DNA from: Neisseria perflava
Lineage (GTDB): Bacteria > Pseudomonadota > Gammaproteobacteria > Burkholderiales > Neisseriaceae
Assembly (NCBI RefSeq): GCF_002863305.2
Contig: NZ_CP136962.1
Location: 682,001 to 746,000 of the forward strand
Length of the DNA stretch: 64,000 nucleotides
Direction: 5' to 3'
The notes beneath the pieces were generated by a model. The model did not search any database. It saw only the letters and a list, made by a program, of their open reading frames with translations, and was not told where the DNA came from. Position 1 is the first letter of the stretch; every line of letters begins with the position of its first letter. Shown here piece by piece: positions 17,489 through 26,509 of this stretch. The position numbers were made by a program, and so were the translations under genes.

Positions 17489-19117
17489 ATGACTTATCGG
17501 AAAATTTCGGTTCTGGCGACCCTGGCTGTTTTTGAGCTCGTTTTACTGTATGTGTTCGCAGTATATTGGCAGGCAGGTTGGATAATCAAAGGCTGTGCTT
17601 GGGCATTGTCCGTTGGGGTGGCCTTTTATTATTGGCGTTTTTATCTAAAGAAAAAACGCGAACAAATCAATACGGATTTTTGGAAGAAAATCACAGAAGA
17701 ATTGGATTCCAACGGAGATTTGGGTTGCTATACCATTCGTCTGCATGACTCTTCTGTGCCGAGAAAGTTGGTAGAGAGGGTAAATGAAACCGTCTATATC
17801 AATATGTCGGGTTCGGAAAATCTGCATCCGGTCGTTTCCAATTTGCTTGAAAATACAGCCCATAAGTATGTTTCTGTGAGTCTGGAGCTGTGGCTTTCCC
17901 CGGCGGAAAATACCGATATTGCGACCACTTTGCGCACATGGTTGCGTAATATACTTTTTCTGCAGAAGAGCACAGGTTTGACTATCCCGGTGCACTGGTT
18001 GATTCAAACGCCGGTGTCTTTTTTGTTTGATAGAAAAAACAGTCATTCCGTTTTTTCTATCATCAATAAGAAAGAACACAACCGTCTGCAGATAAACGAA
18101 TTCTTAAAGAACCTGAAAAACGCCCTGTCCCTTAAATTTCTGCATGACAGCAATGCCCAGTATAGCCATCAATATGTTTATCTGATGGAGGCGCTGAATT
18201 TTTTAGAAGAAAAATTCTTAAAAAATACAGATAGCGGATGGGAGTATGTGGACATATGCAGTTTAAGCCTTGCCGATTGTGGAAATTTTCAAAATACATC
18301 TGAATGGGCAGCTTATCTGGTAAAAAATACAGATGGTCTTATTCCGACGGCAAAAAGCGTTCAACATGGTTCGGTAAGATACATCCTATCCGAATATCTG
18401 GATAAATATGCCGTTTATCATAGAAATCATATTTCAGATATGATTTTTAAGGTATTATTCATTGGTGTTGCCGGTTTTTTTCTGGCCGCGTCGTTTTCAA
18501 CTGTCAATAACAGCCGTTTGTTGGAACAAATCGGCACGCATATAGCGGACTTCCGTATGGAAACGGATAAAGCCGAACAGGCTAAAAAAATAGGGCTGTT
18601 GAAGCAGGACTTGAAATTGCTTGAAGGATACCGTGATTACGGTGTTCCTGCATATTTGGGCTTGGGACTGTATCGTGCGCAGGCCTATATCCCCAAATTA
18701 AAAGCCTTAATCCCTGCCGAAGTTCCTAAAGCGCCCGGGCCTGTCAAAAAGCCGGAGCCGGTGGTTCTTACCCTGGATAGTTTGGCACTCTTTGAAACCG
18801 GCCAGTTTGAATTAAAAAATAATGCCAATAAAGCATTGATTGGCGTATTGAAGGCAATCGAATCACATCCTGATACCCGCATTTTAGTTGAAGGCCATAC
18901 CGATAATGTCGGAAATCCTGTTTCCAATCAGCAGTTGTCAGAAAAACGGGCCCAATCCGTCAAAGACTGGTTGGTGATTTCTTCTAATGTTCCGGAGGGT
19001 CGGTTTGAGGTCAAAGGTTTGGGTGATACCAAACCGATTGCAGACAATCAGACAGAAGACGGTAAGGCCAAGAACCGCAGGGTTGAGATTATCCTTATTC
19101 CCTCGGCAACACAGTAA
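17489..19117 (+). CDS. T6SS-associated membrane protein with C-terminal OmpA-like domain (TagL-like)
   Basis: A 542-residue protein. Two transmembrane segments lie near the N-terminus (about residues 8-26 and 30-50), then a cytoplasmic stretch, a third membrane helix around 318-340 (MIFKVLFIGVAGFFLAA), and a periplasmic region. Residues about 430-540 form an OmpA/MotB peptidoglycan-binding domain, with VEGHTDNVGNPVSNQQLSEK and AKNRRVEIILIP. In other T6SS such domains (TagL or fused to TssL) anchor the apparatus to the cell wall. The region between the membrane segments vaguely recalls TssM architecture but is far too short, and no Walker motif is visible. Ends at an intrinsic terminator. Confidence 0.8.
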   Translation: MTYRKISVLATLAVFELVLLYVFAVYWQAGWIIKGCAWALSVGVAFYYWRFYLKKKREQINTDFWKKITEELDSNGDLGCYTIRLHDSSVPRKLVERVNETVYINMSGSENLHPVVSNLLENTAHKYVSVSLELWLSPAENTDIATTLRTWLRNILFLQKSTGLTIPVHWLIQTPVSFLFDRKNSHSVFSIINKKEHNRLQINEFLKNLKNALSLKFLHDSNAQYSHQYVYLMEALNFLEEKFLKNTDSGWEYVDICSLSLADCGNFQNTSEWAAYLVKNTDGLIPTAKSVQHGSVRYILSEYLDKYAVYHRNHISDMIFKVLFIGVAGFFLAASFSTVNNSRLLEQIGTHIADFRMETDKAEQAKKIGLLKQDLKLLEGYRDYGVPAYLGLGLYRAQAYIPKLKALIPAEVPKAPGPVKKPEPVVLTLDSLALFETGQFELKNNANKALIGVLKAIESHPDTRILVEGHTDNVGNPVSNQQLSEKRAQSVKDWLVISSNVPEGRFEVKGLGDTKPIADNQTEDGKAKNRRVEIILIPSATQ

Positions 19118-19135
19118 TTCAATGCAGCACAAGTT

Positions 19136-19165
19136 GCTTTAAGCCTTAAAACTTAAAGCGTTTTT
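19136..19165 (+). terminator. Intrinsic terminator between ompA-like gene and hcp
   Basis: Perfect 8-bp stem GCTTTAAG/CTTAAAGC, 8-base loop, then GTTTTT. It lies 18 bases after the upstream stop and 22 bases before the hcp start, separating the baseplate/membrane genes from hcp. Confidence 0.7.
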
Positions 19166-19187
19166 AATAAAACTAAGGAGTAAAAAT

Positions 19188-19676
19188 ATGGCAATTCCTG
19201 CTTATATGTGGCTGAAAGACGATGGCGGTTCCGCTATTAAAGGTTCCGTTGACGTTAACGGCCGTGAAGACAGTGTTGAGATCGTTGAGTTCCAACACAA
19301 TGTCCGCATTCCTACAGATGCCAATACCGGCAAACTGACAGGTACCCGCGTTCATGAACCTATCGTATTGTACAAAGAATACGATGCGTCTTCTCCATAC
19401 TTGTACAAAGCCGTAACCACTGGCCAAACTTTAAAAGAAGTAGAAATCAAGTGGTATCAAATTGATGCATCCGGTCAAGAGAAAGAGTACTTCAATACCA
19501 AACTGGACAACGTTAAAGTTGTCGCAGTAGGTCCTGTAATGCACAACATCAAAGACCCTGCACGCGAGCGTTACAACCACTTGGAACGCGTTGAATTGCG
19601 CTACGAAAAAATCACTTGGACTTATAAAGACGGCAACATCATTCATTCCGACAGCTGGAACGAAAGCCGCGCTTAA
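19188..19676 (+). CDS. hcp: T6SS tube protein Hcp (TssD)
   Basis: A 162-residue Hcp that stacks as hexameric rings to form the inner tube and is secreted. Features: MAIPAYMWLKDDGG, GSVDVNGREDSVEIVEFQH, LTGTRVHEPIVLYKEYDASS, and VELRYEKITWTYKDGNIIHS near the C-terminus. A near-ideal TAAGGAG site sits 8 bases upstream of the ATG. Intrinsic terminators on both sides make it a monocistronic unit, consistent with the large amounts of Hcp that a T6SS needs. The C-terminus has no toxin extension. Confidence 0.97.
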   Translation: MAIPAYMWLKDDGGSAIKGSVDVNGREDSVEIVEFQHNVRIPTDANTGKLTGTRVHEPIVLYKEYDASSPYLYKAVTTGQTLKEVEIKWYQIDASGQEKEYFNTKLDNVKVVAVGPVMHNIKDPARERYNHLERVELRYEKITWTYKDGNIIHSDSWNESRA

Positions 19677-19686
19677 TCATCCACAT

Positions 19687-19718
19687 AAAGTGCTGCCTGA
19701 TAAAGGTAGCACTTTTTT
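19687..19718 (+). terminator. Intrinsic terminator of hcp
   Basis: 11-bp stem AAAGTGCTGCC/GGTAGCACTTT with one G-T pair, 7-base loop and six T. It separates hcp from tssH, which starts 30 bases later. Confidence 0.85.
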
Positions 19719-19747
19719 ATAACACATTTTTACATCAGGGATATCAA

Positions 19748-22567
19748 ATGTCTGCACATGATCAAGCCTTATTATTACGTCGTCTGAATACGCATTGCCA
19801 ACAGGCAATGGAAGCCGCCGCCGGTTTATGTCAAACACGGGGTCATGCCGAAATTACGGTTGACCATTTGTTTATCAAACTATTGGAATTAGGGGATGGC
19901 GATGTCGGCGCCTTATTGAGACGTTACGAAATTGATTCGGAAAACATCTGGAACCCTTTGCTGGACACGATGGATAAACTGCCGCGCAATGTCCGCGGTA
20001 ATCCTTCACTGTCCAAATCACTGGTCAGCCTATTGTCAGACGCATGGCTGCTGGCAAGTGACGAAGGCGCATCGGAAATCCGTTCCGCTTATCTGTATCA
20101 GGCATTGTTGAAATCCCCTTACCGTCTGATGACGCAGGATGCATGGCCGCTGTTGAGTCTGACGGAAACCCAAATAGGCCGTCTGAAAACATGGTTGGAT
20201 GAAGTCTCAATCGAAGGCACCAACAATACGTTTGCCCAAACTTCTGCCGAAGAAGGCCAGGAAGGCACTCAGGCTGAATCCAAACCACAACCGGTTAAAG
20301 CAACCGGACAAAACGATGCATTGGCGCGCTTTACCGTCAACCTGACTGAAAAAGCAGCCCAAGGCGGCATCGACCCCGTATTTGGCCGCGAAACAGAAAT
20401 CCGCCAAATGATGGATATTTTATCGCGCCGCCGTAAAAACAATCCGATTTTGGTCGGCGAGCCGGGCGTCGGTAAAACCGCACTGGTAGAGGGCCTAGCC
20501 TTGAAAATCGCCTCAGGCGAAGTGCCTAAAATATTAGAAAACACACAGGTATTGGTCCTGGATTTAGGCCTGCTGCAGGCAGGTGCGGGCGTTAAAGGCG
20601 AATTCGAACAACGCCTGCGTAACGTAATTGAAGCCGTTCAAAATTCCGAAGAACCCATCTTATTGTTCATTGACGAAGCGCATACCTTAATCGGCGCCGG
20701 CAACAGCGCCGGTGGCGCAGATGCCGCCAACCTCTTAAAACCGGCCTTGGCACGAGGCGAATTGCGCACCATTGCCGCCACAACCTGGAGCGAATACAAA
20801 CAATATTTTGAAAAAGATGCCGCATTGGAGCGCCGTTTCCAAATGGTCAAAGTAGAAGAGCCCGATGACGAATCCGCCTTCACCATGCTGCGCGGCTTGA
20901 AACAGCGTTATGCCGCCTACCATAAAGTCCATATTCAGGATTCCGCAGTCATCGCAGCCGTGCAACTCTCCAGAAAATACATTACCGGCCGCCAACTGCC
21001 CGACAAAGCCGTAGACTTGTTGGATACGGCCGCCGCCCGCGTCCGCATGAGCTTGGATACCGTTCCCCATATCTTCGGCTTGATGGAGGCACAGGCCTCC
21101 TCGCTGCAACGGGAATTGGAAGCATTGGATGCCGACAAACAACTGGGCCGTCTGAACGCATCGCAAGAAGAAAACATCCGACAAGTCGAGCAGGAAATTG
21201 CCCAACTGAACGAACAGCGCGAAGAAATGAACCGCCGCTATCAGGAAGAAAAACAATTGGCGGACGAAATACAATCCTTAATGGAAGCCGCCAAAAATAC
21301 AGAATTGACTTCCGAAGAGCGGGAAGCCGCACAACAAAGCCTGACCGAGAAACAGCAACAGCTGGATGCCGTCGTCACAGGCAAACCGCTGATTTTTACC
21401 AGCGTCGATGAAACCGTGATTGCCGACATTATCGCCGACTGGACAGGCGTGCCCGCAGGCAGCGTACTCAAAGACGAACTGGCCAACCTGCTGCAGCTCG
21501 AAAGCCTGCTTGAGCAACGCGTAGTCGGACAAAGCGAAGCCATCCATGCGATTGCGCAAAGTTTAAGGGCTGCCAAAGCCGGCCTGAAAACCAACGACTC
21601 CCCGTTGGGCGTATTCCTGTTGAGCGGCCCATCCGGTGTCGGCAAAACAGAAACCGCCCTGGCATTGGCAGACGCACTCTTTGGCGGCGAAAAATCACTG
21701 ATTACCATCAACCTGTCCGAATACCGCGAGGCACACACCGTTTCCCAACTTAAAGGCTCGCCTCCGGGTTATGTCGGCTACGGTGAAGGCGGTGTATTGA
21801 CCGAAGCCGTACGTCAAAAACCATACAGCGTCGTATTGCTGGACGAAGTCGAAAAAGCCCATAAAGACATCCTCAACCTCTTCTACCAAGTCTTCGACAA
21901 AGGCATGATGCGTGACGGCGAAGGCCGGGAAATCGACTTCAAAAACACCGTTATCCTGATGACTTCGAACTTGGGCGCAAACGAACTGACCCAGTTGCTG
22001 AAACCGCAAGAGCCAGAAGAGGCAGAAGAAGCCGCAACAGAAGAAAACCAAGAAGCAAACGGACAAGAACAGATCGCCGATACCGAAGTAGAACTTTCTG
22101 CACAAATGCCGGAAACTCCGTCTGAGCACACCGAAGTTTCAGACGGCCCTGCCGAAGCCGAAGAAGCACCCGAATACAGCTTGGAAGAACTGGCGGAAGC
22201 CATCCGTCCGATACTGACAGACCACTTCCAAGCCGCATTGTTGGCGCGTATGCAGGTCGTTCCTTACCGTCCGTTGGAAAAAGAAGCATTGGCCCAAATC
22301 GTCAGATTGAAGTTGGATAAAATTGCAGACCGGCTGTATGAAGCCCATCAAACACGTCTCAGTTACAGTGAGGACTTTGCAGCGCTGCTGGCCGATTCCT
22401 GTACGACCGGCGACAGCGGTGCGCGCAACATCGACCACCTGCTGAACCGTCAGGTGATGCCGGCGATAGCCCAAAGTTTTTTACAATGGCAGCAGACGGC
22501 GGGTCATATGCCGGAGCGAGCGAGCTTGGAAGTTGGGGAAGAGGGCATAGACGTTTTGTTTGAATAA
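19748..22567 (+). CDS. tssH: T6SS sheath-recycling AAA+ ATPase TssH (ClpV)
   Basis: A 939-residue ClpV, which extracts TssC from contracted sheaths so that TssBC can be reused. The N domain ([20 protein letters not shown]) leads to two AAA+ modules: [13 protein letters not shown] near residue 238 with [14 protein letters not shown], and [13 protein letters not shown] near 630 with [14 protein letters not shown] coiled-coil middle domain lies around residues 455-540. Residues about 753-814 form an acidic low-complexity insert (rich in Glu, Ala, Gln and Pro) that typical ClpV proteins of about 870 residues lack; a DUS core lies in its coding sequence. Another DUS lies near 20176. Confidence 0.96.
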   Translation: MSAHDQALLLRRLNTHCQQAMEAAAGLCQTRGHAEITVDHLFIKLLELGDGDVGALLRRYEIDSENIWNPLLDTMDKLPRNVRGNPSLSKSLVSLLSDAWLLASDEGASEIRSAYLYQALLKSPYRLMTQDAWPLLSLTETQIGRLKTWLDEVSIEGTNNTFAQTSAEEGQEGTQAESKPQPVKATGQNDALARFTVNLTEKAAQGGIDPVFGRETEIRQMMDILSRRRKNNPILVGEPGVGKTALVEGLALKIASGEVPKILENTQVLVLDLGLLQAGAGVKGEFEQRLRNVIEAVQNSEEPILLFIDEAHTLIGAGNSAGGADAANLLKPALARGELRTIAATTWSEYKQYFEKDAALERRFQMVKVEEPDDESAFTMLRGLKQRYAAYHKVHIQDSAVIAAVQLSRKYITGRQLPDKAVDLLDTAAARVRMSLDTVPHIFGLMEAQASSLQRELEALDADKQLGRLNASQEENIRQVEQEIAQLNEQREEMNRRYQEEKQLADEIQSLMEAAKNTELTSEEREAAQQSLTEKQQQLDAVVTGKPLIFTSVDETVIADIIADWTGVPAGSVLKDELANLLQLESLLEQRVVGQSEAIHAIAQSLRAAKAGLKTNDSPLGVFLLSGPSGVGKTETALALADALFGGEKSLITINLSEYREAHTVSQLKGSPPGYVGYGEGGVLTEAVRQKPYSVVLLDEVEKAHKDILNLFYQVFDKGMMRDGEGREIDFKNTVILMTSNLGANELTQLLKPQEPEEAEEAATEENQEANGQEQIADTEVELSAQMPETPSEHTEVSDGPAEAEEAPEYSLEELAEAIRPILTDHFQAALLARMQVVPYRPLEKEALAQIVRLKLDKIADRLYEAHQTRLSYSEDFAALLADSCTTGDSGARNIDHLLNRQVMPAIAQSFLQWQQTAGHMPERASLEVGEEGIDVLFE

Positions 22568-22575
22568 GGCGGATT

Positions 22576-22632
22576 AAAGGCCGTCTGAAGGGGAAGTCAA
22601 CAAGGTTGATTACCTTTCAGACGGCCTTTTTT
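22576..22632. terminator. DUS-pair terminator after tssH
   Basis: Inverted AAAGGCCGTCTGAAG arms with a long loop and a T tract on the plus side; it closes the T6SS gene block. Confidence 0.75.
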
Positions 22633-22708
22633 CCATTTATTTTATCTGCTCTAGATTATTAGACGGAATTTGGCTGCCTATAGAAAGCTTTGTTATGGAA
22701 GAAATGAT

Positions 22709-23122
22709 ATGAAATTTGATAAATTTGTTGGATATATAATTTTTTTATTACTATGTATATTGTCTTTTTTCCTTCTTAAGCAAAATTTCTATAATGCAGA
22801 TTATATTGTATATGGAGATATGTATAAGCTGTCTGAACTTCAGGGTGAGATAGAGGGGAGTGAAATCGTCATTAAGTTATTTTTTATTTTAAATAATATT
22901 TCTATTTTGCTTTTTTTGCTTAATAGAAAAATACTTAGCACAATCGTCTTTGCTTTATTGGTATATTTTGTCTATCACTTAGTAGAATTGGATCTGTTTT
23001 TTATCATTGTCTCCAGTACAATAAAAGCAGGTAATTATGTATTAATCATTATATTTGCTCTCTATGCGTTACTTCTGTTAATCAATATATATTCTTATCT
23101 TCGTCCATCCAAATTGAGATAA
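22709..23122 (+). CDS. AT-rich small membrane protein, unknown
   Basis: The start at 22709 gives 137 residues (MKFDKFVGYIIFLLLCILSF onward); the frame is open upstream but the earlier codons lie in a DUS-flanking spacer. Four hydrophobic segments are visible, around residues 6-24, 54-72, 75-100 and 109-129, with a polar stretch (NADYIVYGDMYKLSELQ) between the first two. No family is recognised. Its composition is much more AT-rich than tssH just before it or gabD after it. Genes of this kind beside T6SS clusters are sometimes immunity proteins, but no partner effector is visible here, so that is only a guess. Confidence 0.6.
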   Translation: MKFDKFVGYIIFLLLCILSFFLLKQNFYNADYIVYGDMYKLSELQGEIEGSEIVIKLFFILNNISILLFLLNRKILSTIVFALLVYFVYHLVELDLFFIIVSSTIKAGNYVLIIIFALYALLLLINIYSYLRPSKLR

Positions 23123-23150
23123 GTGTGTAGATTAGATAAGACCGAATAAA

Positions 23151-23183
23151 AAAGGCCGTCTGTAAGATATTCAGACGGCCTTT
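23151..23183. terminator. DUS-pair terminator
   Basis: AAAGGCCGTCTG and CAGACGGCCTTT arms closely spaced, after the AT-rich membrane-protein gene. Confidence 0.7.
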
Positions 23184-23273
23184 GATGTTGGTTTGTTTTT
23201 TGATTTAGTTGCACTTTGATGGTATGAATATGATAATGAACGTATATCCTCGGTTTTAGAAAGGTCGTTTCTC

Positions 23274-24710
23274 ATGAAAGATTTTGCCCGTTTGCTCAAT
23301 CATCCTGATATTTCCTTTTCTTCGATCCCAGATGCCATTAAAGTTGATAACCCTGCAACAGGTGAGGCTTTGGCGTTTGTCCGTAAGACTGATTCAGACG
23401 GCCTGAAGCTTTTGATTCAAAAGGCGGAGACGGCACAAAAATTATGGGCGGCAAAAACTGCGTTGGAGCGCGCCGATGTGTTGTGGCGTTGGTATTTTTT
23501 GATTAAAGAAAACAAAGAAGAACTGGCGCGTATCATGACGATGGAGCAGGGCAAAAGTCTGACTGAGGCGCGAGGTGAAATTGATTATGCAGCTTCGTTT
23601 GTGCGTTGGTTTGCAGAAGAAGCGCGGCGGATTGACGGCGACGTGCTGACGAGTGTGAAAGCGTCGCAAAAACTGGTTGTATTGAAACAGCCTGTCGGAG
23701 TTACCGCTGCGATTACGCCGTGGAACTTCCCATCTGCGATGATTGCGCGTAAGGCTGCACCTGCTTTGGCGGTGGGCTGTGCGATGATTGTCAAACCTGC
23801 ATCGCTCACGCCTTTGAGTGCGTATGCGTTGGCTGTACTGGCCTACGAAGCGGGCGTGCCGCAAGATTTGTTGCCTGTTGTCAGCGGTAGTGCTTCGGAA
23901 ATCAGCCATGAATTTGCCACAAATCCAACTGTGCGCAAAATCAGCTTTACCGGCTCAACCGAAGTCGGCGCGAAAATTTTTGCCGACAGCGCGGCAGACA
24001 TTAAAAAACTCAGTTTGGAACTGGGCGGCAATGCGCCGTTTATCGTGTTTGACGATGCCGATTTGGACAAAGCCGTTGAAGGCGCGCTGGCGAGCAAGTT
24101 CCGCAACAGCGGACAGACCTGCGTCTGCACCAACCGCGTTTACGCTCAATCCGGCATTTACGACGAATTTTGCCGCAAATTAAGTGAAAAAGTGGCTGCG
24201 CTCAAATTGGGCAACGGCTTGGAGGATGGCGTAAACCAAGGGCCGCTGATTGAGGAAAAAGCGGTGGAGAAAGTCGAGCAGCACATCGCCGACGCGCTTG
24301 CTAAAGGCGCAAGTTGCCTGACCGGCGGCAAACGCAGTGCATTGGGCGGAACATTTTTCGAACCAACTGTTTTAAGCGGCGTTACGGCGCAAATGGCGGT
24401 AGCTCGCGAGGAAACCTTCGGGCCGTTGTGTCCGGTGTTCCGTTTTGAAACCGAAGCCGAAGTCATCGAGGCTGCGAACAATACGGAATACGGTTTGGCA
24501 GCTTACCTTTTCACCTCCAATACCGCCCGCCAATGGCGCGTCGGCGAAGCCTTGGAATACGGCATGGTCGGCATCAATACGGGCTTAATCAGTAATGAAG
24601 TGGCACCGTTTGGCGGCGTGAAACGCAGCGGTTTGGGACGCGAAGGTAGCAAATATGGTGCGGACGAGTATTTAGAATTGAAATATTTGTGCATTGATGT
24701 AGCGGAATAA
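23274..24710 (+). CDS. gabD: Succinate-semialdehyde dehydrogenase
   Basis: A 478-residue aldehyde dehydrogenase that oxidises succinate semialdehyde to succinate with NAD(P)+. Family marks: TPWNFPSAMIARKAAPALA, the cofactor-binding ISFTGSTEVGAK, the catalytic Glu motif LELGGNAPFIV, and the catalytic cysteine in NSGQTCVCTNR, where the second Cys two residues later is typical of GabD. The C-terminus has PFGGVKRSGLGREGSKYG. A DUS occurs in the coding sequence near 23397. GAAAGG lies upstream of the ATG. No gabT is adjacent, so it may serve general aldehyde removal or polyamine/4-aminobutyrate breakdown. Confidence 0.92.
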   Translation: MKDFARLLNHPDISFSSIPDAIKVDNPATGEALAFVRKTDSDGLKLLIQKAETAQKLWAAKTALERADVLWRWYFLIKENKEELARIMTMEQGKSLTEARGEIDYAASFVRWFAEEARRIDGDVLTSVKASQKLVVLKQPVGVTAAITPWNFPSAMIARKAAPALAVGCAMIVKPASLTPLSAYALAVLAYEAGVPQDLLPVVSGSASEISHEFATNPTVRKISFTGSTEVGAKIFADSAADIKKLSLELGGNAPFIVFDDADLDKAVEGALASKFRNSGQTCVCTNRVYAQSGIYDEFCRKLSEKVAALKLGNGLEDGVNQGPLIEEKAVEKVEQHIADALAKGASCLTGGKRSALGGTFFEPTVLSGVTAQMAVAREETFGPLCPVFRFETEAEVIEAANNTEYGLAAYLFTSNTARQWRVGEALEYGMVGINTGLISNEVAPFGGVKRSGLGREGSKYGADEYLELKYLCIDVAE

Positions 24711-24721
24711 GGCTGCATAGT

Positions 24722-24759
24722 AAAGGCCGTCTGAAATTTGGTTTTCAGACGGCCTTTTT
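24722..24759. terminator. DUS-pair terminator after gabD
   Basis: Inverted AAAGGCCGTCTGAAA arms with a T tract. Confidence 0.75.
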
Positions 24760-25113
24760 CAAACGCAGAGAAGGTATTGGATAATTTTCATATTGTGAGA
24801 GCGAGCTTTATAAAAAAGCAAAACCATAAGAAACAAAGTTGCAAAAAATTTGTCACATGTTTATTAAATTAGTTTGATAACTATTTTATATGTTTTTAAT
24901 TTCATTATATGTGTATTCCAAATTTCTGGAGTTAGTTTTTCTTTAAGCGATGGCAGCGGAAATTTTGGTATATATATATCAGCGGCAGTACAACTGTGAG
25001 TAAGGAAGGGTTGGTTCTTTTTGCTCGCACAATATATGGCTTATACTGATACCGTGGGAACTTTATCCAGGCTGCAATTTTTGGGTATGATTTTTATAAA
25101 AAAGGTGATGGGA
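24760..25113. other. AT-rich intergenic stretch
   Basis: Roughly 350 bases between gabD and the next small lipoprotein gene. No frame with a credible start, no uptake sequence and no RNA gene was seen. It may hold the promoter of the downstream gene, but no clear -35/-10 pair stands out. Confidence 0.5.
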
Positions 25114-25326
25114 ATGTTGAAGAAATTTTTAATCCTGTTTTGCGTAGCTTTCACCGGCTCATGCAGTTCCTTTGATGGGGACGAGTTGACAAATGGCTCA
25201 TATTCTCAAGGGAAACGGCTTGACCCGAATTGTGATCATTATGCTGTCGGCGGTAGTGGCGGCGGTTGTACACTGGCAGGTCAATGGCATCTTAAAGATA
25301 AGCAAGGACAAAGAGTGCCATTCTAG
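25114..25326 (+). CDS. Small lipoprotein, unknown
   Basis: The start at 25114 has AAAGG 8 bases upstream and gives 70 residues: MLKKFLILFCVAFTGSCSSF, a signal peptide with lipobox TGSC (Cys17). The mature part is Gly/Ser-rich (DPNCDHYAVGGSGGGCTLAG) with two further cysteines that could pair in the periplasm, and ends WHLKDKQGQRVPF. Not assigned to a family. The frame could begin at 25021, but that adds an implausible N-terminal leader. Flanked downstream by a DUS pair. Confidence 0.6.
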   Translation: MLKKFLILFCVAFTGSCSSFDGDELTNGSYSQGKRLDPNCDHYAVGGSGGGCTLAGQWHLKDKQGQRVPF

Positions 25327-25363
25327 CTTTTAAAAATGATTGTAGAATGGGCATTTAATTATT

Positions 25364-25399
25364 TAGGCCGTCTGAAATTTGGTTTTCAGACGGCCTTTG
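25364..25399. terminator. DUS-pair terminator (bidirectional)
   Basis: Inverted TAGGCCGTCTGAAA arms between the convergent lipoprotein gene and mdh, 3 bases from the mdh stop. Confidence 0.7.
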
Positions 25400-25401
25400 T
25401 T

Positions 25402-26388
25402 TTAGAGTAGATCTTGGATGGCTGAACGTTCTTCTTCTAATTCGGCCAGTGTGGCGGCAATACGTTTTTGGCTGAATTCATCCGACAAATCCAAGCCTTG
25501 GACGATGCGGTAGCTGCCTTCGTCGCAAATGACGGGAAAACCGAAAATCAAACCTTCGGGGATGCCGTAAGAGCCGTCGGAGGGGACGCCCATCGTTATC
25601 CATTTGCCGCTGCTGCCGAGCAGCCAGTCGCGCAGGTGGTAGATGGCGGCATTGGCGGCGGAAGCCGCGGATGATGAGCCGCGTGCGGCAATAATGGCGG
25701 CACCGCGTCCGGCGATTTTTGGCATGAAGACTTCGGTGTTCCAGTCGGGTTCGGTAATCATGTCTTGGACGGACTCGCCGTTGCTGGTGGCGTAGCGGTA
25801 GTCGGCATACATGGTCGGGCTGTGGTTGCCCCAGACACACATTTGCTCGATGGAAGTAATCGGGCGGTTGATTTTTTCGGCAATTTGGCTGACGGCGCGG
25901 TGGTGGTCGAGGCGCATCAGGGCGGTGAAGTTTTCCGGCAGGATGTCGGGGGCGGATTTCATGGCAATGTAGGCGTTGGTATTGGCCGGATTGCCGACGA
26001 CGAGGACTTTAACGTTGCGATGGGCAACTTTGTTCAACGCCGCGCCTTGTACTTTGAAAATTTCACCATTGGCGTGCAACAAGTCGGCACGCTCCATGCC
26101 TTGCGTGCGCGGACGTGCACCAATCAAGAGGGCAATGTCGGCATCTTTGAAGGCGACTTCAGGGTCGTCTGTGGCGAAGATGTCGGCAAGGAGCGGGAAG
26201 GCGCAATCCTGCATTTCCATTATCACGCCGCGTAATGCCTGTTGTGCCTGCGGCAAGTCGAGCAGCTGCAGGATAACGGGTTGGTCGCGTCCGAGCATAA
26301 TGCCGCCGGCGATACGGAAGAGGGTGGCGTAGGCGATTTGGCCTGCCGCGCCGGTAACGGCGATTCGGACGGGTGGCTTGAGGGTCAT
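25402..26388 (-). CDS. mdh: NAD-dependent malate dehydrogenase
   Basis: A 328-residue cytoplasmic-type malate dehydrogenase. It shows the nucleotide loop [34 protein letters not shown] (substrate-binding loop), [29 protein letters not shown] with catalytic Asp, and [13 protein letters not shown] with the catalytic His. Converts malate and oxaloacetate in the TCA cycle. The common form of the Asp motif is RLDHNRA; here His replaces Asn. Pathogenic Neisseria are reported to rely on the membrane malate:quinone oxidoreductase, so a soluble enzyme is a metabolic feature of this commensal. Single-gene unit bounded by DUS hairpins. Confidence 0.95.
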   Translation of the reverse strand: MTLKPPVRIAVTGAAGQIAYATLFRIAGGIMLGRDQPVILQLLDLPQAQQALRGVIMEMQDCAFPLLADIFATDDPEVAFKDADIALLIGARPRTQGMERADLLHANGEIFKVQGAALNKVAHRNVKVLVVGNPANTNAYIAMKSAPDILPENFTALMRLDHHRAVSQIAEKINRPITSIEQMCVWGNHSPTMYADYRYATSNGESVQDMITEPDWNTEVFMPKIAGRGAAIIAARGSSSAASAANAAIYHLRDWLLGSSGKWITMGVPSDGSYGIPEGLIFGFPVICDEGSYRIVQGLDLSDEFSQKRIAATLAELEEERSAIQDLL

Positions 26389-26460
26389 ATTTTTCCTTTT
26401 GAAGTCTTTGTTTTACTTGATTTTCGGATTATAGCAGTATTATGGGGAGAATGATGTAGG

Positions 26461-26494
26461 AAGGCCGTCTGAAATTTGATTTTCAGACGGCCTT
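26461..26494. terminator. DUS-pair hairpin between phoH and mdh
   Basis: Inverted AAGGCCGTCTGAAA arms with a 6-base loop; terminator for phoH on the minus strand. Confidence 0.7.
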
Positions 26495-26509
26495 CAGTGT
26501 TTGAAAAGA

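Noticed and set aside
25021..25113. Longer N-terminus for the small lipoprotein
   Set aside because: The upstream codons give no signal-peptide pattern, whereas the start at 25114 gives a standard lipoprotein leader with a ribosome site.
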